In this document: positions 13,250-23,852 of the stretch, piece after piece | How the letters are laid out: each line of letters starts with the position of its first letter | How positions within the stretch are numbered: the first letter of the stretch is position 1 | Assembly (NCBI GenBank): GCA_949987705.1 | Contig: OX465283.1 | Coordinates: forward strand, 166,113,850 to 166,177,849 | DNA from: Thereva unica | Taxonomy: Eukaryota; Arthropoda; Insecta; Diptera; Therevidae | Direction: 5' to 3' | DNA length: 64,000 nucleotides | Made by a program: the position numbers and the translations under genes | Notes under the pieces: generated by a model | Databases searched by the model: none | What the model was told of the DNA's origin: nothing | What the model saw: only the letters and a program-made list of their open reading frames with translations

Positions 13250-15226
13250 CTAAATGTTACAATTTCTAAGGTTATACATATATGGTCTGAGAGATTGATA
13301 TTTGTTATTTGACTTGTTTAATCCTGACAAGGTTAATTTCTTCACGAGTTCATCGATCGCAATTGTTGAATAAGTACACTCGTAGCCTTCTATTTGTTTT
13401 TAGTAACACTGTGTTCAAGTTTATGTTTTTATAAATAAGTAGTCGCTGTATTTTTCTCGCAAAATAACGACTTTTTTCCACTTGAATCATTTTAATCAGT
13501 TCAACTACCGAAATTCAGCAGCAATCGACTATAATAGTTGGAAGATAACCTAAACCCTGATTTTAACGGTTTTGAATGTGACGTACCTAGAGCTTAAACT
13601 AGGAACCATCTGCCTGCATTTTAGTGGTATTCGAGACATTAACTCCTTTAATTGTATCAGTTTCTATAATAGCAGAGTATGAGGTTTCGATTCGGTTTTG
13701 TACTCAATGTCTTCTTCCACCTGGTGTGGCCACTATGAGAGCAAAAGCAGTGATAAAAGTCTAGAATAGCTGATTGCAACTGAGGATGTACCGATATCGA
13801 TCAGTAATATTAAAAATAATAGTCTTTTGAGATCAGAAATCGTTGCTCTTACAACTACAATTTCTTGTTCTGTGTTCGAGGATTTAATGTTGAATGATCC
13901 GACATTGATGTCCATTTGATACGTGCCAATTGCGTATCATTTTGCTTGTGAGATCTAAATCTCCATTCTTATGATGTACCTAAAGTGGGGTTCGCGTCAT
14001 CACTTGATTAACTCTAGTTTAGTAGATAGAATATAATCAAATTGGTTCTCACCCCTCCCACCATGAAACGGCAAAATTTAAATGCACGAAAATGCCACAC
14101 TTTACAAGATTTAATCCACTAAAGAACTTTTACAAAGAATTTTCTTTTATGCCGCCGAAAACCCTTTTCCGCCCTTTTGTTCTCTCCCTCGAGCAAGGTG
14201 TCAGCTTGTATCAGGTACGCAGGAACCAATCATTTCACAAATCTGAAACGTGGCATGTATACTAATGTTAAGCTGCTTACTGAGTAGAAGCCACGTTGTT
14301 AACCAAATTATTCCACTCAGGCAATATCGAAAGGGAATAAATTAAAAAACTTTCCATCTAACCCACTGCCACTTTACCACCACTCAAGAAGTCAACCACA
14401 CCAAGTTTTTGCCCCAGGTCGCTGCTTCTTCTCGCTGTAGATAAAAACATTGCAAATCATAGAATAATTTGGCAAAAGTTTCCATCTAGCAAATCTTTGA
14501 CAAATTTCTCTCTGCTAGGTTTGAATTTCGGAATTGTTATGTTTTTTTTTTGTTTTTTGGCAGACCGCCTCTCGTGTTGGAATTGGGCAAAACGAGCATT
14601 TCCAATTTGCGACCAACTTCAGGTTTAAGGCTCGCAAAGATATATATCCTGGAAAATGTTTTGACTCGTTGCCAAGGGCGGAATGTGGCTTTTAATGCAG
14701 AGTTAGCGAAAGATTTTGCTTTTCGGGTTTACGTTATGAACTTTGGCTGGCTTCGAAGGCTTACAAAGACCTGACATTGATTTATTTTCTAGTAATTTAC
14801 AAGGGAGGACAAAATTTTTGGCAAGAGATCCTTGAAAACATTTTTGTTTCATTTTAAGCTTTTGACTTAACATGAGTGCTACACAAAACAAACATTTTCA
14901 AATTAGTTTTTATATTAAACTTTTACTTAGTTTTTCTACCCTATTAAAGGTGTTTTACTAGTGCACATGAGTGAAACTGGTACGTGTTACAAAAGGGTTC
15001 AAATGCCGAGTTACACAAAAACTAAACTAGCGTAATAGTTTTGAAGGCAGGTGGTTACGTTCATAGAGTTACCAACTTTTCTGTTCGCAAATTATTTAGT
15101 TGCTTCTTTAGCTTTAATTGCGTTCATACATTCTCCATTAAACCAGCCTTTCGGGCTAGGGTTTATAGATTTAGTAGAGTAAAGAATGAACAATGCCTTG
15201 GTACGACTTTGGTGACACAGGAGAGA
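13250..15226. other. No gene or element recognised
   Basis: About 2 kb of unremarkable sequence. Short open frames (for example 14550-14774) contain no motif I recognise and are not bordered by splice sites that would join to slo. Confidence 0.4.
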
Positions 15227-15230
15227 GTAG

Positions 15231-15429
15231 CCCTAACTATAATGGTCTTAAGACTACTTAAGATGCCTCGTCAAATTCTTTTAATACTGTCTAATTTTCT
15301 GTCAAAACATAATGAATCTTTATCTTTATAGCTAAGCTTATGATTCATTACGTTTTGACAAAAACTTAGCCAGTTTTAAGAAAATTTGACGAGGCATCTT
15401 AAGCCGTCTTAAGACCATTATAGTTAGGG
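15231..15429. mobile_element. MITE, 199 bases, CCCTAACTATAATGG ends, GTAG on both sides
   Basis: CCCTAACTATAATGGTCTTA at the left is the reverse complement of the right end, and the arms pair over about 80 bases, including AAGATGCCTCGTCAAATT. The four bases GTAG border the element on each side (15227-15230 and 15430-15433), a candidate target duplication. A more diverged relative lies at 36859-37112. Confidence 0.8.
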
Positions 15430-15689
15430 GTAGTGGCAGAGTTCCGATTAGAACTACTCAAACACAAATCCCAGTCAGTGGCTTGAAAAAACGAATAAGC
15501 TCCAAACAGTTGACTTCCACATAGTGCTAGATAGTTCTATTGGAGAACGAAAGCTCTACCAAGAGAAATTTTAGATATTGTGCAAACCAATTAAAATAGG
15601 TTAAATGGAATGAGCATACTGCTATGGTAGTGCGCATTACTATTGCGGTCTATATGTGTATAATGGAGTGTTCGGTATATTGTTTGGCA

Positions 15690-15950
15690 GGGTCATACCT
15701 AGACACTGGTCCAGAAAATGTTGCCAAAAACACTGTCGGATTGTACACCTTGACAATGCCTGAACGACATTTCACAGATATTCGGTATGCGTTCTGTCCG
15801 TTCGGGAGTATACTCCTCGACACGATATAGGAAACGCTGCTAGGAACATACACCTCGACAAGGCCTCGGAAACATCCCACAGGTATCCGGTATGTGGTGG
15901 GTGTGTGTTCCTACCGTACCAAATCGTACATCTCGACACGGTACAGAACC
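15690..15950. repeat. Two to three degenerate tandem units of about 105-115 bases
   Basis: TACACCTTGACAATGCCT at 15744 recurs as TACACCTCGACAAGGCCT at 15849, with CAGATATTCGGTATG and CAGGTATCCGGTATG at matching offsets and CTCGACACG at the end of each unit. The copies are clearly related but diverged. Confidence 0.5.
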
Positions 15951-15959
15951 GGAGAAGAT

Positions 15960-17780
15960 GACCTTTCCGGAGCGAGTCTGGTGAAAGACTGAATTTGTCC
16001 TGATGATGCGGTTTCTTTTATATGTAGAAAGCTCGACGGAGTAGAAAGCTTTAAAGCTTCTAAGTGAAGCTTTCGAAAGGGAGATTCGCCTGGCCTGCTG
16101 GATGAATATTTATTTCTCTAAAGCTTTGTTGGGAAAGGGATTTTTGTGTAACCATAAAAAAGGACATGTGCAAAATTGTCTTTTGCTGTTTCCGAAATGA
16201 ACGTAAGTTAATGTAAAAGCCTTTTCCGTTTGCCTTTTGCTTAAGTGTTTAAGAAGACTCCCGCGAATTTCAGGAAGCACATTATTCATATCCTTCCATT
16301 TAAAAAGACAAGATTAGTGGCCGCCGAATAAGACCCTTTTTAGCCTACGTCAACAGAACAGCTCGAAATTAGATCGGATAAAATTTATATCGTACACACC
16401 AATGAAGGCAATCCGCGATATTTGAAAAGCCCTCCTTTGTATACTTTCCTCCGTTGTGTGTGTGTTTAATTAACCTTAAATGTTTTATTTCGAGTATCGT
16501 AAACGATTTGATATCCAGCGGAAAAATAAATAATTACAGTAATAAAAACTTCTGCAAGTTCTCGAATGAGAAGCAATTCACAAATCCTCAAGATACGCGG
16601 CAACGCACTTATATCTTCGCACTCGCCGCGTGGAATGTTAAGAACGTGTCGATGGTGCAGGAGAACTTTTTGGCAATGGTTCAACAAATCGGCATCGAGA
16701 CGTTGTCTGTTCATTTGTTTGCAGACCGCGCTGTCCACCCACCTTCCGTGTGCGATTGTTAGTTTTTAAAATTAAAACCGGCACCGAAGATCCCCATTTT
16801 TTTTTAATTTAAACTCGAAGCTGGCGCGTATCTGTTTGTTGGGTCTCGATTCGCACTCATTTCCCCGAAAAAAAAAGAAGAAAATATTCGCGGAGATAGA
16901 CGTGATGTGAAATTCCTTAACTTTCATCGATTCTCAATTTATGAGAATATTCGCTTCACATTCGCGGAATTGCGATGAAATTCATTTAATTTTTTAGCGA
17001 ATTGATTATCGCGATAATCTACAACCTGGGTTCTAATGACTCCCCAATCCCGATCCCGGCAGCGTCTCCGGTCTCCTGGCAATCATTTCCGCCACTATAA
17101 GCACTGTTTTATGCTCTCTTCGCAACTTCAATCGCCCCAAGGAAATGGCGCTTCAGTCAACGCAGACTTCACATTCATTTTCATAAACGAAAGTTGTTTA
17201 GAACGTCGTTTTCGCTCTGGAATATCCTGAAATGGAGGACTTGAAATTATATTTGTAATTGTGAAGTGTTCCTGAGCGAGGAACTGGGAGGGTTTACAAA
17301 TAGAAAAAATGCTGAACGAGCTTTGTTTTTTCTGTTTTGTTCCGCTTTCGTTTCGTTTGTTTATTATGGAGGTCGGGTGAAGTATTGTTTAGTTAAAAAT
17401 GCCATTTTAAAAGGTTTCATAGCAACATAGAAACTGACTTCGCTTAAAAAGTAATTCAGCTTTTGTTGCTGCATTAGTAGGAAGCGTTCTCAAAAAAAAA
17501 AAAAAAATCAGAAAATGTGCCACTTGTAGTTCTCTCTTTCTTCTGATAAGCTTAGTCAGTATAGTGGTATTCAGTAGAGTCTATAAAAATGTTTGTGTTG
17601 ATTAACTACAGAAATTTCCCTATCTGTCCAAAAATTGTTGTCGTATAGGTAAGAAAATGCTAAAAAACGCCATACTGAATCTGTCATTGAATTTGTCAAT
17701 TTGTTTTATCGGCTTTTGACATAAAGACGTTTTTTAAACTGCTCTGTTCTGTTCTATAACAGCTTCCATACAAACTATTG
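15960..17780. other. No gene or element recognised
   Basis: About 1.8 kb. Open frames at 16454-16762 on both strands overlap and share no known motif. Poly-A/T runs at 16796 and 17490. Nothing further can be supported. Confidence 0.4.
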
Positions 17781-19117
17781 TCCTTGACCAGGGCCGGCGC
17801 TTGTGGTTTTTGCGCCCGGTGCACTATGCCACATTGCGCCCCATAAAAGTTGTTCATTTTTGAACGGGAGATACATTTTTCATAGTTTGCGCAAAATTTA
17901 AGATTGAACCATAATAATGTGTATAACATAAAAAAAAGATACATAGATAGGAAGTTTCACATGGGTCAACATCCAATCAACAAAAATCTGCTGAAAACGT
18001 CGTTTGTGGAGAAGAGAGTAAGCGAAACGACGGCTGCAGATTTTTTAAACCTCTAAATTCCTTTACGGAATTTTTGAATCAACTTTTTGACATCTGTGTA
18101 GTTGTTGTGGTTTTTTGTCTCCCTTTTGCTAGGAAAAGGGAAAAGGGATGGCAGAAGGGAGAATTAATATTTAAAGGCAACAACAACAAGCTAAGGCATT
18201 CAAACGTTTAGTTTGTTGGAAAAGTTGGTTCTGTGATGCGATTCTTCATCGAATTTCAGAAGGGAATGGATGATTACAACCAATTTTTGTTGGTTAGCCC
18301 TTGTGAACCTGGCTGGGTTTCACCTAGCGAACTGCGCAAATTCGAGCGAATTGATGTATTAAAATTCAACTTTTCCCTGAGTTCCTATACAGTTTCACAT
18401 ATTGAATTCAGACAATAATAAAGCCTAAGTTCGCCAAACAGAACATGAAATTGAGATTGAAAGTAAAAGCTCACTAAAAAGAGAGTAATCAACTGGAACA
18501 ATGAAATGTCATTCCAGTGAGCTTTTGCATTTCTAACTTCTGGCGAGAAAGCAACAACTGTTTCAAGCATGAACTGAACATGCCAGCCGGTGAAGCCACT
18601 AATACAGAATGAATTGAACTTTATTGAACTGAGGCCAGTGAAAAAGGGGCAATTAAAGGAAAGTTCTCGCCGCAAGGAGTTTTTCTCTTCTCATTTCGTT
18701 CATTTACCTCTTTTAACAATTCTTGAAACAGAGTACAGCAACAGCGCCCTCAAATTTATATCAATCATGGTAAACCGCAATAAACAATTCAGAGCCATCG
18801 GAAAAATTATCCTTTGTGTAAGTGAATATGGTGCTTTTTACAGAATTTACAAAAAGTGCTCCAAATAAATGAGAGATTTTTCTCTCACTTGGATCTCTAG
18901 AAACTTCCTGCACGAGGGGAAGTGAAATTCCTCCGTTTTATCTTACATGAGAAAGTTCAGAGACAGAAATTGGGTAAAGTTGCTTAATTTCTTGAATCCG
19001 TGAGTATTCTTTTCATTTTTGTGTTTCAAAGTTTTAATTTTTTTTGCGCCCCTGACAAACTGCGCCCGGTGCAAGTGCACCATTCGCACCTATGAAAGCG
19101 CCGCCCCTGTCCTTGAC
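17781..19117. mobile_element. Non-autonomous hAT-like element with 8-base target duplication
   Basis: The element (17789-19109, 1,321 bases) starts CAGGGCCGGCGC and ends GCGCCGCCCCTG, and is bordered by the identical 8-mer TCCTTGAC on both sides (17781-17788 and 19110-19117). An 8-base duplication with CAGGG ends is characteristic of the hAT superfamily. Subterminal GCGCCCGGTGCA motifs occur near both ends. No transposase frame is visible. A diverged copy of the MITE at 4930 is nested inside. A much shorter relative with the same two different ends lies at 52678-52893. Confidence 0.85.
17950..18313. mobile_element. Diverged copy of the 4930 MITE nested in the hAT-like element
   Basis: GTTTCACATGGGTCAACATC with AACAAAAATCTGC at the left and CCAATTTTTGTTGGTTAGC with CCTTGTGAACCTGGC at the right are imperfect inverted repeats matching the ends at 4930-5300. 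The interior runs in the opposite orientation to that copy. Nesting means it inserted after the hAT-like element, or was carried by it. Confidence 0.65.
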
Positions 19118-19640
19118 AATTATCACAAAGGGAAATTTAAAATTTCCTCAACATGTGTTTTTTAAATTGACAGTTGACAAATAAAATAAATAAATTGTTT
19201 TGTGAAGTTTGAAGCCGTAACTTATGGAAATATTTGCAAAATTAGACGAAATTAATTTTTTTATTGTGTTATATTTTATGGTATGTAATTACAAGTGACT
19301 TTTGCTCGATAAGAAAAGTTTCTTTGCCGTTTTTTTAATGTTCCAGAACAGATCAAATTAAAAAACGCACTCATTATCAGCTTTGTCTGTTTTGGAACTT
19401 TAACTTAATTCACAGTTTTTTAGGTGAACAGCAAAGGGCACAGGTTCGTTGCATGAATAATATGTGAATGCCTGCGTCGCGTTATCGTTATGAAAAAATT
19501 ATCACCTTCTCTCGAAGATGAATGTTTCCGTATTTTTTTCAGCGGCGTTATTGATTTTTCGATAATTGTTTTGGTGGAAAAGTCGCTTGAAGACAAACTT
19601 TACTCTTTTATTAAGCATTATCAATTTAAGTAGGTATTGT

Positions 19641-20534
19641 GATTAGTCAAGACCTTCTCAACTACAGGCCTTGTAGATGTATTTTTCGTGGTGGTGGTAA
19701 TAGTCCCAAAAGTCACCGCACACCGGAGTAACATGGCGCGGAAGCCGTACGCGCAGAAGTTTTGTGTTTATTTTTGCAGTAAAAAGTGATAAAATATTGT
19801 ATTTTAACACTTTTAACTGCACTTGGATTTATCAGTGAATAGTTTTTTAGTGATTTCATTAAAAAAAATAAAACAAATTTGGTGATTAAGTGTGTTTAAG
19901 TGTTCAAATTGTTAAGGCGATCAACTTTTTTTTTCACATTCACGGTGTTTTTTCATGTTTATTTACGAAAAAAATGTTGAATATTTAATGTTTTGTGTAG
20001 TTATGGAATTAAAAGTGATTTTAAAGTGATTAATACATACAATATATTATGATATTATTATTAAAAATATAGGTGCCGAAAAACACTTCTCTTATTCACT
20101 TTTCCATTCGCACTTTTCTGTACTTATGTTTAGTAATAATTGCAAAATAAATTAATTAATGACTTTAAAATCACTTTTAATTAAATATTCAGCATATTTT
20201 CCCTTAATATACACGAAAAAAACACCGCGAATGTAAAATAAATTTATCACCTTAACAATTAAGACACCAAAAATACACTAAATCACTATTTTTTTATATT
20301 TTTTTTTATTAAATCACTAAAGAAATAATCACTGATAATCCTTGTATGGTTTAAAGCGATAAATTTCAATAATTTACCACTTTTTACCACAAAACTATAA
20401 CGAAAACACTCGCGAACGTACTCTGCGCCATTAAATTCTCAGCAACTGTCAAATTTTGGGACTATTCTCAGCTATGGTTGTATTAGTGCCAGATAAAACT
20501 GCATGGCCTGTAGTTGAGAGGGTCTTGGATTAGT
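19641..20534. mobile_element. Fold-back DNA element, 880 bases, 7-base target duplication
   Basis: The element (19648-20527) starts CAAGACCTTCTCAACTACAG and ends with its reverse complement apart from one base over 23. GATTAGT borders it on both sides (19641-19647 and 20528-20534). The interior continues as a long imperfect palindrome (AGTGATTAAG, CACGGTGTTTTTTC and their complements), so almost the whole element can fold back. No coding frame. The 7-base duplication is compatible with P/Galileo-type elements but does not prove membership. Confidence 0.8.
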
Positions 20535-20644
20535 TCAAGAACACATCTAATTTTGCGAGTGGTAGTGTGGTGAAAAGATAATCGAGACACGGCATTTTTT
20601 ACAACGCCATCGATAACCTCAATGGATAGATGTAGAGAGGAATC

Positions 20645-20979
20645 AAGCTGGTGACATATCCAAGCCGTGCATGCATTGCATTCGTTGACAGATAATATAG
20701 AAGTGTGTGTATTCAAATGCGAGCTGACGGAATATCCCGTGAATGGAAGGCATGCCACGCAAAGGTCGGGCTACTTTCAACTTTTTCTGCATTGCCGCAT
20801 TCGAGATAGCACACACAAGCATAAGCACACAAACACATGAACACGTTACTTAGATTTTCGGGCTATGTGTGAAAGCCGGCACGGAACGCAACCATGTAAT
20901 TATGTGTCAGAGTAAATTCGCCGGATTTCATGGAGCCTCTGAATGCAATGCATGTACGGCTTGGATATGTCACCAGCTT
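20645..20979. mobile_element. MITE, 335 bases, AAGCTGGTGACATATCCAAG ends
   Basis: AAGCTGGTGACATATCCAAG, then CCGTGCATGCATTGCATTC, is matched at the right end by its reverse complement with one mismatch over about 39 bases. It starts only 110 bases after the preceding fold-back element. No convincing target duplication; AATC lies left and TAAC right. No coding capacity. Confidence 0.75.
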
Positions 20980-21239
20980 TAACGAGCCTGCATTTAGTCT
21001 GCATCCTTAGTGCACAACTTTTCTGCCCATAGAGGAATAGCTAGTTAAAGTGTGTACAATAGCACCTCTCCAGATTTAAATTATCTTTGAATTAAATTGA
21101 TTCTGCATAGCCTCATCGTATTTTTCTGTTTTCTATACATTAGTAATCAAGCCTGTATTTTTTGCTCTCGACGCTATATTTGAGCGGATCTCCGGTTTTT
21201 ATCTTAACGTCAAACGTCTGCAATTTAAACTGGCTTACT

Positions 21240-21960
21240 TATACAAATGGCACCAGTGTTTCTGGTACGAACGCTCTTATCAGGCATTACCAACTTACAT
21301 CAGATTGGTAATCATTCAACAAGAGTCCCTGAAGTTGTAGGCCAAGGATCCCATATCCTCCTCGGTGCAACTCGGATCATAGCGTAGTAACTGCTCATCT
21401 GCTATATCTATCGTGTGCCCCAACTATCACAGTTTCTAAACGAACCTTTTGGCACTATGGGAAAGTCTTCTTTCAAGTTACCGACTGGGAGTTGTGTTTC
21501 CGTCACGCCTATGTCAACTCCGTCGTTCTCTGTATCACCAAAGACATACAGGCGGGAATGTGTTTATTCATGCCCCATTCAATCAAGTCTATCAAGTCTA
21601 TATAATAAATGGTTTAGTGGAGAGTGTATGAACGCGATAAAAACAACAGAAGCCGCCCACCAGAGCATACCGGCGTTCCCCGAGCGAGTCACTTCAACGG
21701 GAGTGTATTAGATTAAGAAACTCCTGTAACTCCATCATCCGGAGAGTCAAATCATCATTTTATGACAGGTTAAGAAATAAGTTACTCAAAACTACCGCCG
21801 GAATTAAAAAATGTTGGTCCCTGGTAACAGCTCCCTTTGTGAAAACTTTTTGCCCTGTCAGACTTCTCCAGAGTCTATCCGAACTCCTAAAAAATGGCTC
21901 ATGTTAAGCTTATATCGAAAAGGGTGACTCTAGCTACCGCCCAATAGAAGTAATTGCTCT
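21240..21960 (+). pseudogene. Jockey-type LINE relic: linker and start of reverse transcriptase
   Basis: With several frame changes the + strand gives NKWFSGECMNAIKTTEAAHQ, IIRRVKSSFYDRLRNKLLKT, TAGIKKCWSLV and GDSSYRPI. That order (WFS..C..AI..KEAAY, SFYDRLRNKL, then the NYRPI block) is the region between endonuclease and reverse transcriptase in Jockey-clade LINEs. It overlaps and resembles the LINE at 28855-30480, so both probably come from one family. Internally deleted and frameshifted. Confidence 0.65.
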
Positions 21961-21995
21961 CATTAGCCATTAAGTGAAACCACATAGAACTCAGA

Positions 21996-22163
21996 TATAA
22001 GGCCAAACCTAAATGAAAAGTAACGCAGAAGTGAAGTAGACGTTACTTCCACTGAAGTAGATGTAACTTTCATTTACTTCCATTTTAGTCGCTCTCATAC
22101 ATTCATACGCAATGGTACCTAACTTCACTTTACTTCATTTCCCATTTAGGTTTGGCCTTTATA
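21996..22163. mobile_element. MITE with TAAGGCCAAACCTAAATG ends
   Basis: TATAAGGCCAAACCTAAATG and its reverse complement bound about 165 bases, with TA at each border. The interior repeats GAAGTAGACGTTACTTCC-like motifs that pair across the centre. TA borders suggest a Tc1/mariner-mobilised element. Confidence 0.65.
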
Positions 22164-22898
22164 CCTAGGTACTTCGGCGGCACCAAGCACGGTTATCAGT
22201 TCAGGTGACTTGAAGAACTCCCAGGGAACAAAAAGTAAATATTGATAAACTAAAAAGTCCTGAAACAGAACAACGCTTATACATACGTACATATGCAGAT
22301 TACCATCGCAATAACAGATCAAATGCTGCTTTTATTTTAGCTTAAAAGGATATTATTGCACAAGGTCACAACGAGCACCGAAAATGATAATTAGTTGAGT
22401 TCCTAATCAACTAGTCTATTCAAAACCAGGCTATGACTGTAATGCAGAGGCGCGCCAGGTCCTATTTTGTGACCATAGTCGACTTTATTCCCGGAATAAA
22501 TGCATGAAATTTGCCTTGCAAATTTTCCACTGCGGATTCTCTGTAGTCCTCGTTCTACACCTTGAGTCGTTTTCAATGGAGATTAGTCTATGAAACCTCT
22601 GCTGGGTACCGCTTCCAAAGGAAAAATATTCCCATAAAATATCAACTTATGACTATGAAGCCATTTTCATATAGATTAAGTCTTTAAACTCCAACTTGTG
22701 TTTAGTGTTTACTTAAAGAGGTTTTTGTGTGTATCCCATAGTGACTAAAATTTCATGAATTGAGTGTGAAGAGACTCCTGAAGTCTGATATGACAATCAG
22801 CAAACTTTACTTTTCATACTACTTTAGATGATTTTTGTTTCATTTTCTTGATGGCCAAAGAAGACTATGTATAAAAACTGTTTCTTTTTATCTTGCAG
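22164..22898. other. Intron just upstream of the S1 exon, nothing recognised
   Basis: About 730 bases leading to the strong acceptor at 22897-22898. TTTTGTTTCATTTTC lies 55 bases before it and TTTCTTTTTATCTTGCAG is the polypyrimidine tract proper. No other feature seen. Confidence 0.5.
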
Positions 22899-23057
22899 GT
22901 GGTGCTTGTTTTTATTCTCAGCATTGCATCCCTTATTATATATTTTATCGATGCTTCAAGCGAGGAAGTCGAAAGATGTGAGAACTGGAGTAATAATATT
23001 ACGCAACAAATCGATCTTGCATTCAACATATTTTTTATGGTTTATTTTTTTATACGA
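22899..23057 (+). CDS. slo: slowpoke BK channel exon: S1 and S2
   Basis: Exon of the calcium-activated BK potassium channel alpha subunit, a plasma-membrane protein of neurons and muscle. The exon is 159 bases (53 codons, phase 0 at both ends). It opens with the hydrophobic S1 segment ([20 protein letters not shown]), continues through the extracellular S1-S2 loop, which carries a cysteine and a possible N-glycosylation site (NWSNNIT), and ends with S2 ([16 protein letters not shown]). The acceptor is TTATCTTGCAG and the donor is GTAAGTATAC, both strong. The match to Drosophila Slo is close to identical, with small changes near the loop cysteine. In the fly protein the preceding residues end in GRIL; no exon ending that way is visible upstream, so the previous coding exon is presumably left of the window. 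Confidence 0.97.
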
Positions 23058-23232
23058 GTAAGTATACACTGTTAAATTTTACTTAAAACATATTTGTGTT
23101 CTGTTAACGGATGCCAGTTTTAATGGGAATTCACGGCTTTGGTAATATGGGGGTCCACAATGCTGCAATCCAACTATCTAGGAAGCGTTGAAGTGACATG
23201 AACTGTGTGCAAGTAAATACGTCGCTATTGAC

Positions 23233-23350
23233 ACACCTTTCTGGGCTGACGTTTCTCTAATCACCCGTTTAGGGCGAGGTTTTAGATTATTGGGGCCAAT
23301 CCATTCTCTTGGTTAAGACCTTGTCGTACTTCGAATTGTTCTGTTACTAC
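23233..23350 (-). pseudogene. LINE reverse-transcriptase fragment (RQGL motif)
   Basis: Minus-strand translation gives QFEVRQGLNQENGLAPII, then NLAL after a stop. This is the LRQGL.eGDGLAP.LFNLALE block of a LINE reverse transcriptase, seen in better form on the minus strand at 36130-36240 (KLRQGLREGDGLAPMLFNLA). Inserted in the first slo intron, antisense to the gene. Confidence 0.6.
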
Positions 23351-23379
23351 ATTTCGGTTTGTTACTTTCGTCTATTCGT

Positions 23380-23541
23380 TAAGGACCAACTATAATACAC
23401 TTAAGAAACGTTTTTAATGTTTAACGAAACTTGTCGAAACGAAATATAACCGACGTACGTTCAATACAGCTAAATACATTAATTTTCATGAGAGCACGCA
23501 GATTACGTGCGTTTCTTACGTGCATTATGGTTGGGCCTTTA
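23380..23541. mobile_element. MITE with TTAAGGACCAACTATAAT ends
   Basis: TTAAGGACCAACTATAATAC at the left pairs with GTGCATTATGGTTGGGCCTT at the right. The interior carries repeated ACGTACGT-like blocks. It resembles the larger element at 55841-56567, which has the same TATAATGGACGTA theme. Confidence 0.6.
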
Positions 23542-23618
23542 CGTATTATGACGTATTGTAACGTAAGTGTACGTAACCTAAAGTACAAACATATGTATAT
23601 GTTCATATCGCACCGACC

Positions 23619-23852
23619 TGGGCCCAGTTCACGCAATTCGACGTCGACTGAAAACGACACAAAGCGAGTTAAAAAACTTTACTATGGTTAACTATAGCAA
23701 ACTTTTGTCGTTCAAAAACACTAACGTTAACTATAACTTAACCACTAGCATAACTTCTTGGCCTTCAAAAAGTCCTCTGGTTAACTATAGCAAGTTTTTA
23801 TAACTCACTTCGCGTCGTTTTCAGTCGACGCCGAATTGCGTGAACTGGCCCC
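23619..23852. mobile_element. Fold-back MITE, GGGCCCAGTTCACGCAATTC ends
   Basis: GGGCCCAGTTCACGCAATTC, then GACGTCGACTGAAAACGAC, is matched by a near-perfect reverse complement at the right end. The arms run nearly to the centre, so the whole 234 bases form a hairpin. No coding capacity. Immediately to the right (23863-23895) is a block shared with 55783-55815. Confidence 0.75.

Noticed and set aside
16454..16769. Overlapping frames on both strands as a coding gene
   Set aside because: No motif, no similarity to the missing Slo amino terminus, and both strands are open, as happens by chance.
1..22898. Slo amino-terminal exon (S0 segment, or the loop ending GRIL)
   Set aside because: I looked for a frame resembling the fly S0 and first-loop peptides bounded by splice sites and found none, so I place these exons outside the window.
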